A DNA stretch of 10,017 nucleotides from JBPCOB01 sp051000715 (lineage in GTDB: Bacteria > Actinomycetota > Actinomycetes > JALYNC01), in contig JBPCOB010000263.1 in the NCBI GenBank assembly GCA_051000715.1, positions 1 to 10,017 of the forward strand, read 5' to 3'. This document shows, in pieces, positions 5,278 through 10,017 of the stretch. Position 1 is the first letter of the stretch. Every line of letters begins with the position of its first letter. The notes below the pieces were generated by a model. That model searched no databases and had not been told where the DNA came from. It saw nothing but the letters and a program-made list of their open reading frames with translations. A program made the translations under genes and the position numbers.

Positions 5278-5714
5278 GCGTCACGGTCGACGCGAATGTC
5301 CTCCTGGACGCGTCGAACCGCGACAGCATGCGGCACGCCTCGGCCGCCGGGCTGTTGCCGCGGCTCGCGGCCGGACCGGACCTGTTCTACCTGTTCTGGC
5401 CGGTGGCGATGGCCTTCCTGCGGATCAGCACTCACCCGGGCATCTTTGCGAGCCCGCTGGAGCCGCAGGCCGCGCGAGACAACCTGAGTGACCTGCTGAA
5501 CCGTCCGCACGTCCGCTCGCCGGGTGAGATCGCAGGGTTCTGGTCGGTCTACGAAGACACGGTTCGTGCGGACGTCATCCGCGGAAACCTCGTGCCGGAC
5601 GCCCACCTGGTCGCGCTGATGCGCCAGCACGGTGTCGCCACGATCTGGACGGCCGATCGCGACTTCCGGCGCTTCTCCGGCGTGACTGCTCAGGACCCGC
5701 AGGCCGCGCGCTGA
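5274..5714 (+). CDS. vapC: VapC-type PIN-domain ribonuclease toxin
   Basis: This 146-residue PIN-domain toxin probably cleaves a specific RNA when free of VapB. MSVTVDANVLLDAS carries the first acidic residue D6. WPVAMAFLRISTHPGIFASP is the conserved helix and loop of the COG1848-like VapC branch. VPDAHLVAL contributes D109, and TADRDFRRF contributes D128 and D130. The glutamate found near residue 42 in many PIN proteins is not evident, the position being taken by the WPVAMAFLR segment; this is a feature of the branch as far as I can tell. ATG at 5274-5276 overlaps the antitoxin TGA. Length and reading frame are normal, so the pair appears functional. It converges with the ABC operon, with only 19 bases between the two stop codons. 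The RNA target cannot be predicted. Confidence 0.88.
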   Translation: MSVTVDANVLLDASNRDSMRHASAAGLLPRLAAGPDLFYLFWPVAMAFLRISTHPGIFASPLEPQAARDNLSDLLNRPHVRSPGEIAGFWSVYEDTVRADVIRGNLVPDAHLVALMRQHGVATIWTADRDFRRFSGVTAQDPQAAR

Positions 5715-5733
5715 GCTGGACGGGCCGTTTCAC

Positions 5734-7504
5734 CTAGCGCTCCGGCCCCGACTCGAAGCCGACGTCCACCAGTGCGGCGAAGTGGCCGCCGGCGGTCATC
5801 AGCTCGCCGAAGGTGCCCTCCTCCACCACCCGTCCGCGGTCCAGGACGACGAGCCGGTCCGCCGCGCGGATCGTCGACAGCCGGTGGGCGATGACCAGGG
5901 TGGTGCGGCCTTGGGTAGCGCGAGCGATCGCCGTACGCATCGCGGCCTCGTTGTCCGCGTCGAGACTGGACGTGGCCTCGTCGAAGACCAGCACCGGGGT
6001 GTCGCGCAGCAGCGCCCGGCCGACGGCCAGCCGCTGGCGTTGGCCGCCGGACAACCGCACGCCGCGCTCCCCGACGCGGGTCTGGAAGCCCTCGGGCAGT
6101 TGTTCGACGTAGCCGGTCATGATCGCCGCATCCGCGGCCGCCCGTACGGCAAGCTCCGAGGCGGAAGGCCGGCCGAGGACCAGGTTGTCCCGCACGGTCT
6201 TGGAGAACAGGTAGACCTCCTGCGGTACCAGTGCCACCTGCTCGCGCAGGTGGTTCTGGGGCATGTCCTGGACGTCGACCCCGCCGATGGTGACGCGGCC
6301 CGAGCCGACGTCGTACATCCGCAGCAGCAGGGCCGCACGTCGACTTGCCGGCGCCGCTGGCGCCGACGAGCGCCACTGTCTCTCCGGCCCGAATCTCGAA
6401 CGAGAGCCCGTCCACCGCATCCGGCAGGTCAGGGGCGTAGCGAAACCGGACATCCTCGAAGCGCACCACCGGCTCGCCCGCGGGCGGCGCATCCTGGACC
6501 CGGTCCACGATCGGGGCCGGCCGGGTGATCAGGTCGTGCACGCGGGCCGATCCCGCCGACACCCGGCCGAGTTCGCGGGCGGCCTCGGTGAACAAGGCGA
6601 CCGGTCCGAACGCACCGGCCGCCAGGACGACGCAGGTCGGCAGCAGCGCCGGATCCAGCCGACCGGCGTTGACCAGCAGCGCTGCGGTGACGACGACCGC
6701 CAGCACGCCGGTTGCCGCCAGCGCGTCCACCGCGGCCTTCTCGATCCCGGTACGGCGGGCATGCGCGACTTGCGCCTGACGGAGCAGCCCGCCGCGGCGG
6801 CGCAGCACGGCCAACTGCGCCTGCTCGGCCCCCAGGGCGGCGATCTCGCGGGCGCCCTGGACGGCATCGACGAGTTCGGCGTTGACCAACCCGATCTGGG
6901 TCCGCTCGGCGCGTCCCTCGGCCTCGGCCCGGCGCTGCAGCCAGCTCGGGACGCTGGCCACCGCGATCACGAACGGCGCCAGCACGAGCGCCGCCGGCCA
7001 GGCCAGCACGAGCAGCGCAAGCACCGTGAGGCCGGGCACCACGGTGGCCGACACCAGCGGGCCGAGGGTGTGCGAGAAGAAGAGCTCCAGCAATTCCACG
7101 TCGTCCATCGCCGTGGCCCCGACCTCGCCGCTGCGCCGCGTGTTCAGATGCCCCGGCGACAGCCGCTCGAAGGCGTCGTAGCAACGTCGGCGTACCTCGG
7201 CCAGCGCCCGGAACGCCGCGATGTGCGCGAGCAGGCTCTCGGCCCACACGGCCGTCGCCTGGGCGAGCACCGAGGCCACGAGGAGGAACACGTACGGGCG
7301 CAGCTCATGCACCTCCGCGCCGACGAACGCCCGACCCACCAGGTAGGCCGCCAGCCCGCCGTTGAGGACGAACAGCAGCTGGCTCAGTACCCCGCTGGCG
7401 ATCGCGATCGCAAGCAGCCGAAGGTGCGGGCGCAGGATCGCCAGCAACGGACGCAGTGCCTTGAGCGCGCCGGCGGCGTCAACTGCCGGGGCCGTGGCGG
7501 TCAC
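5734..7504 (-). pseudogene. CydC-like ABC exporter subunit, frameshifted after Walker A
   Basis: This fused permease-ATPase has a TM domain (about 1-325) of six helices and a C-terminal nucleotide-binding domain. LNTRRSGEVGATAMDDVELLELFF and SHTLGPLVSATVVP resemble CydC of the thiol exporter. Walker A GASGAGKST is at residues 381-389. Immediately afterwards the frame is lost: at about 6335-6341 ACG-TGC-G-GCC has one base too many, and removing one G gives GKSTCALLLRMYDV. The shifted frame then carries the Q-loop VPQE, LSGGQRQRLAVGRALL, Walker B VLVFDEATSSLD and the H-loop AHRLST to the TAG at 5734. Corrected length would be about 589 residues, normal for the family. The GTG at 7504 overlaps the upstream subunit TGA by four bases, supporting one operon. 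As written the product would have no ATPase. A sequencing error is possible; the substrate is unknown and no cydAB genes are in the window. Confidence 0.85.
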
Positions 7505-9227
7505 AGCGTTATCCGCTGGGCCGCGGTGAGCTCGCCGAACCGGCCGCCGGCGTGCTCCAGGTCATCGGGCGTCCCTTGCTCGACGACGTGCCCGCGTTCC
7601 AGCACGACCACCCAGTCGGCAGTGGTCACAGTGGACAGTCGATGCGCGATGACGAGTGTGGTCCGGCCTTTGCGCAACCGCTCCAGCCCGGCCTGGACCA
7701 GGGCCTCGTTGCGTACGTCGAGGCTGGACGTCGCCTCGTCCAGGATCAGCACCGGCGCGTCCTTGAGCAACGCACGGGCGATCGCGATCCGCTGCCGCTC
7801 GCCGCCGGACAGCCGGACGCCGCGTTCCCCCACCAGGGTGTCCAGCCCGTCCGGCAGGGCCGCGACGAAGTCCGCCGCGGCCGCCAGGTCCAGCGCCTCT
7901 CACAGTTCTCCGTCGCCGGCATCCGCACGGGCCAGCCGCAGGTTGTAGCCGATGCTGCCGTGCAGCAGGTGGGTGTCCTGGGAGACCAGGGCGATCTGGC
8001 GGCGCAGCTCGGTGACCGGAAGATCCCGGATGTCCCTGCCGTCCAGAGTGATCCGGCCTTCGGTGACGTCCCAGAAGCGCAGCAGCAGGGACGCCGCGGT
8101 GGATTGCCGGCCCCGGAGCTTCCGACTAGGGCGACGGCCGCTCCGGCGTGGACCCGTACGTCGAGTCCACGCAGCGCCGGCTCGACCCGGCCGGAGTAGG
8201 CGAACGTGACGTGGTCGAAGGCCAGTGATGGTGGTCGTCTCAGCGGTGACGGAGCCGGCACCGTGTCCGGCACGAACGGCGATTCGTCGAGCAGCCCGAA
8301 CATCGGCTTGGCCGCGATCAGCCCGTAGTAGGCGGCGTGGAAGCCGGCCAGCAGTTGGTTCACGGGGCGGAAGCACTCGCGCACCAGCAACAGGATGACT
8401 AGCAACGCTGTACCGGACAGCGCGCCCGAGGCGACGCGCAGCGCCCCGATCCCGACGGCTAGCGCCGTCGCGGTGCCCACCGCCGCGTTGATCACGAGGC
8501 TGAACTTGATCTCCTTGTAGGACAGATCGATGGCGCGATCACGCAGGCCATCGGCTCGCGCGCCCAACTCCCGCCCGTGCCGGTGGCTGGCACCGAGCAC
8601 GTTCAACGTCGGCATCCCCTGCAGCGCCTCGAGATACTCGGCGTACATCTCGCGGTAGGTGTTCCACCAGAAGTTCCCGGTGTGCCGCATCGCGTACCGG
8701 CTCGCTATGACCGCCGCCGGCATCGCGAACAGGCAGACCAGGACGACGACGCCGACGACCGGGTCGATCACCAGGACCACGAGGCAGGTGACCAGGCCGA
8801 CCGAGAACGACACCGGGGTCTGGGTCAGCAGCCGGCTGTACATCCGCTCCAGGCGTTCGACGCCGTCGACGAGCATGCTCTGCACCCAGCCGCTGCGGGT
8901 GGCGGTCAGCCAGCCCGGGCCGAGGTCGAGCACCTTGGCCGTCAGCCGCTCGCGCAGCGCCGACTTCACCTCGGCCGCGGCGGCCGCCGACGCAGCGTCG
9001 GCGATGAAGATTGCGACCGCACGCAGTGCCGCGACGCCGAGCGCGGCAGCCAGCAACCAGCCGACCTCGGCGAGGCCGGCCCCGGACAGCAGCCGGCCCA
9101 GCGCGCGGGCAACCAGCAGTGCGGCGGCCAGGTAGAGCGCGCTGACGAGCAGGCCGGCGCCGGAGGCCTTCAGGAAGTCGGCGCGCTGTGGTCGGGCCAG
9201 GGCCAGCAGCCGCCGGAGGTCATGCAT
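7501..9227 (-). pseudogene. CydD-like ABC exporter subunit with Walker A frameshift and in-frame stop
   Basis: The first gene of the exporter operon encodes six membrane helices (about 20-300) followed by an ATPase domain. DGVERLERMYSRLLTQTPVSF and LVRECFRPVNQLLAGFHAAYYG resemble CydD. Walker A begins GSSGAG (369-374), where the expected lysine codon AAG-TCC reads AAT-CC; one base is missing at about 8103-8104. Restoring it gives GKSTAASLLLRFWDV. The new frame holds SQDTHLLHGSIGYNL, then an in-frame TGA at 7900-7902 within DGEL*EALDLAAAADFV, then LSGGERQRIAIARAL, VLILDEATSSLD and AHRLST to the stop at 7501. Corrected length is about 575 residues. The ATG at 9227 has GGGAG eight bases upstream. 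The two defects eliminate the nucleotide-binding site. The gene is the partner of the downstream CydC-like subunit and overlaps it by four bases. Decay is likelier than error because two separate lesions occur. Confidence 0.86.
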
Positions 9228-9296
9228 GGTTGGGCTCCCGTCCTCGGATCGCCGCGTTGCAGTCCGACCGCACCTCCTACCTTGTTGCCAGGGGAA

Positions 9297-9306
9297 TGCA
9301 ATTGCA
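9297..9306. promoter_or_regulatory. Palindrome TGCAATTGCA upstream of the ABC operon
   Basis: This perfect 10-bp palindrome lies 70 bases upstream of the CydD-like ATG, in an AT-richer pocket of the 134-base region between divergent genes. On the minus strand it precedes a possible promoter (TTGCAT, 16-17 bases, TAGGAG). TTGC-N-GCAA symmetry resembles operators of MarR-family repressors, which often control exporter genes, but no regulator gene is present here. It may be chance. Confidence 0.3.
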
Positions 9307-9361
9307 AGTTACCTGCAGAATGACCGCTTGACCAAGTGGCGCCGCCCGCCGGTCCGCCTGA

Positions 9362-9814
9362 TTCGTCCATCGGGACGCCTACGGGGCGTTGCATCCAGCC
9401 ATGAGCGTGCGGGCGCTGGTCGGCGAGCCGCTCCGGTTGGCGCGGGCGCCCCGCCGGGCCCACGGTTCACGGGTCCGTCAGGCCATGGAGCGGGTCGGTC
9501 TAGACCCGACGCCGGAGCTGCTGGCCGGCAACGCGCAGCGGCTCTCCGGCGGACAACGGCAACGGGTCGCGATCGCCCGAGCCCTCGTCGGCGCCGCTGC
9601 GCTGCTCGTGGCCGACGAACCGACCTCGATGCTCGATGCCGCGCTGCGCGCCGAGATCGCCGCGGTGCTGCGCGCTCTGGCCGAGGACGGTGACTGCGGC
9701 ATCCTGCTGATCACGCACGACCTCGGCGAGGCGAGCAAGCTGTGCGATCGCATCGTCGTGCTCGACCACGGCCGAGTCCGCGCCGAAGGTCCGCCCGCTC
9801 AGGTTCCTCGTTGA
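9362..9814 (+). pseudogene. Peptide-type ABC transporter ATPase, C-terminal half only
   Basis: This is the second half of an oligopeptide/dipeptide-type (DppF/OppF-like) ATP-binding protein. The recognisable frame starts FVHRDAYGALHPAMSV, equivalent to the family's F-Q-D-P-Y-x-S-L-x-P stretch; the Q-loop glutamine is replaced by arginine. Counted from a TTG at 9389, LSGGQ is at 52-56, Walker B LLVADEP at 72-78 and the H-loop histidine at 110 (LITHD). The N-terminal half with Walker A is missing: a TGA at 9359-9361 closes the frame, and the DNA before it is the ABC operon's upstream region. About 150 of a usual 260 or more codons remain, so it cannot bind ATP normally. No Shine-Dalgarno supports a shorter start. 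It is a truncation remnant, not a frameshift, as no Walker A sequence is found in other frames nearby. The original substrate is unknown. Confidence 0.78.
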
Positions 9815-9841
9815 CCGGAGTCCGGCATCCGGCCGGTCCGG
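9815..9841. terminator. GC-rich imperfect hairpin between convergent genes
   Basis: Just after the ABC remnant stop, CCGGA (9815-9819) can pair with TCCGG near 9837-9841, and an inner CCGG-CAT-CCGG pairs with itself. There is no U-tract on either strand. The position between convergent genes suits a bidirectional terminator, but the sequence is repetitive CCGG and pairing by chance is easy. Confidence 0.22.
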
Positions 9842-9859
9842 GTCGGCATGCCGCGCAGG

Positions 9860-10017
9860 TCAGTGCGGGGTGGCGGTCTCCGCACCGGCACCGGTCAGCG
9901 ACCGGACCTCGAACTCGGCGTACTTGGCCTCGTTCGGCTTCTCCTTGGACAGAATCGTGCCGAGGTAGCCGAGCAGGAACGCCGCCGGGATGGAGACCAG
10001 GCCGGGGTTGTTCAGCG
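9860..10017 (-). CDS. actP: Cation/acetate-type sodium:solute symporter, C-terminal end only
   Basis: Only the last 52 codons are visible; the rest lies beyond the right edge. They encode the end of a membrane helix, NPGLVSIPAAFLLGYLGTIL, then a cytoplasmic tail with SKEKPNEAKYAEFEVRSLT and GAGAETATPH. This tail pattern (E-V-R-S-L-T-G-x-G-A-E-x-A) is characteristic of actinobacterial ActP-like cation acetate symporters of the SSS family, which take up acetate or related monocarboxylates with Na+ or another cation. The TGA is at 9860-9862. It converges with the ABC ATPase remnant, leaving a 45-base gap. The short visible part supports the family well but not the exact substrate. Confidence 0.78.
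   Translation of the reverse strand, partial: LNNPGLVSIPAAFLLGYLGTILSKEKPNEAKYAEFEVRSLTGAGAETATPH

Noticed and set aside
6263..7948. Plus-strand open frame of 561 codons opposite the ABC genes
   Set aside because: It is low-complexity, His/Gln/Arg-rich and without any motif; the opposite strand carries clear ABC exporter domains.
6335..8105. Programmed ribosomal frameshifting at the two Walker A sites
   Set aside because: The required shifts are in opposite directions, no slippery heptamer is seen, and a further in-frame TGA would still truncate the CydD-like subunit.
5734..9227. Confident cydD/cydC naming with a role in cytochrome bd assembly
   Set aside because: Similarity is to the family only; no cydAB genes are in the window and many related heterodimeric exporters have other substrates.

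Overview
The window is GC-rich with strongly G/C-biased third codon positions. Its gene types (ribbon-helix-helix/PIN toxin-antitoxin pairs, a DtxR-family metalloregulator with an SH3-like C-terminus, paired CydCD-like half-transporters, an ActP-like symporter) point to a member of the Actinomycetota. No rRNA, tRNA, CRISPR array or transposase is visible. Nearly all genes lie on the minus strand; the exceptions are the vapBC pair (5041-5714) and an ABC ATPase remnant (9362-9814).

Left part (1-1107), an eroded accessory patch, minus strand. It holds the start of a ribbon-helix-helix antitoxin running off the left edge, the C-terminal half of an MFS transporter, and an antitoxin whose PIN-type toxin is broken. 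The toxin has two compensating frame changes and then runs directly into the MFS remnant, which marks a deletion or recombination scar near 661-678.

Centre (1260-4670), the intact and most interesting part: a four-gene minus-strand operon with overlapping stops and starts. In transcription order it encodes a DtxR/MntR-family regulator (3936-4643), a Tat-exported two-domain multicopper oxidase (2908-3936), a ZIP-family metal transporter with an extra extracytoplasmic domain (1661-2908), and a Rieske [2Fe-2S] lipoprotein (1260-1664). A 5-6-5 inverted repeat (4654-4669) just upstream of the regulator is a probable autoregulatory operator. The combination suggests metal-controlled redox handling and uptake of a transition metal at the cell surface. 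The regulator's visible ligand set (D9, E101, E104, H105) resembles Mn-sensing MntR more than Fe-sensing DtxR/IdeR, although an SH3/FeoA-like domain is present. The joint biochemical role of the oxidase, permease and Rieske protein is inference.

Right-centre (5041-5714): an intact vapBC toxin-antitoxin pair with a likely leaderless promoter. It converges on a two-gene ABC exporter operon (5734-9227) whose subunits resemble CydD and CydC. Both subunits carry a single-base frameshift in or immediately after the Walker A motif, in opposite directions, and the first also has an in-frame TGA. As written, neither can make a full ATPase domain.

Right end (9228-10017): the ABC operon's upstream region with a 10-bp palindrome, a 5'-truncated peptide-type ABC ATPase lacking its Walker A half, and the C-terminus of a cation/acetate-type sodium:solute symporter entering from the right edge. 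The window therefore combines one well-preserved metal operon and one intact toxin-antitoxin pair with several decaying or recombined genes.
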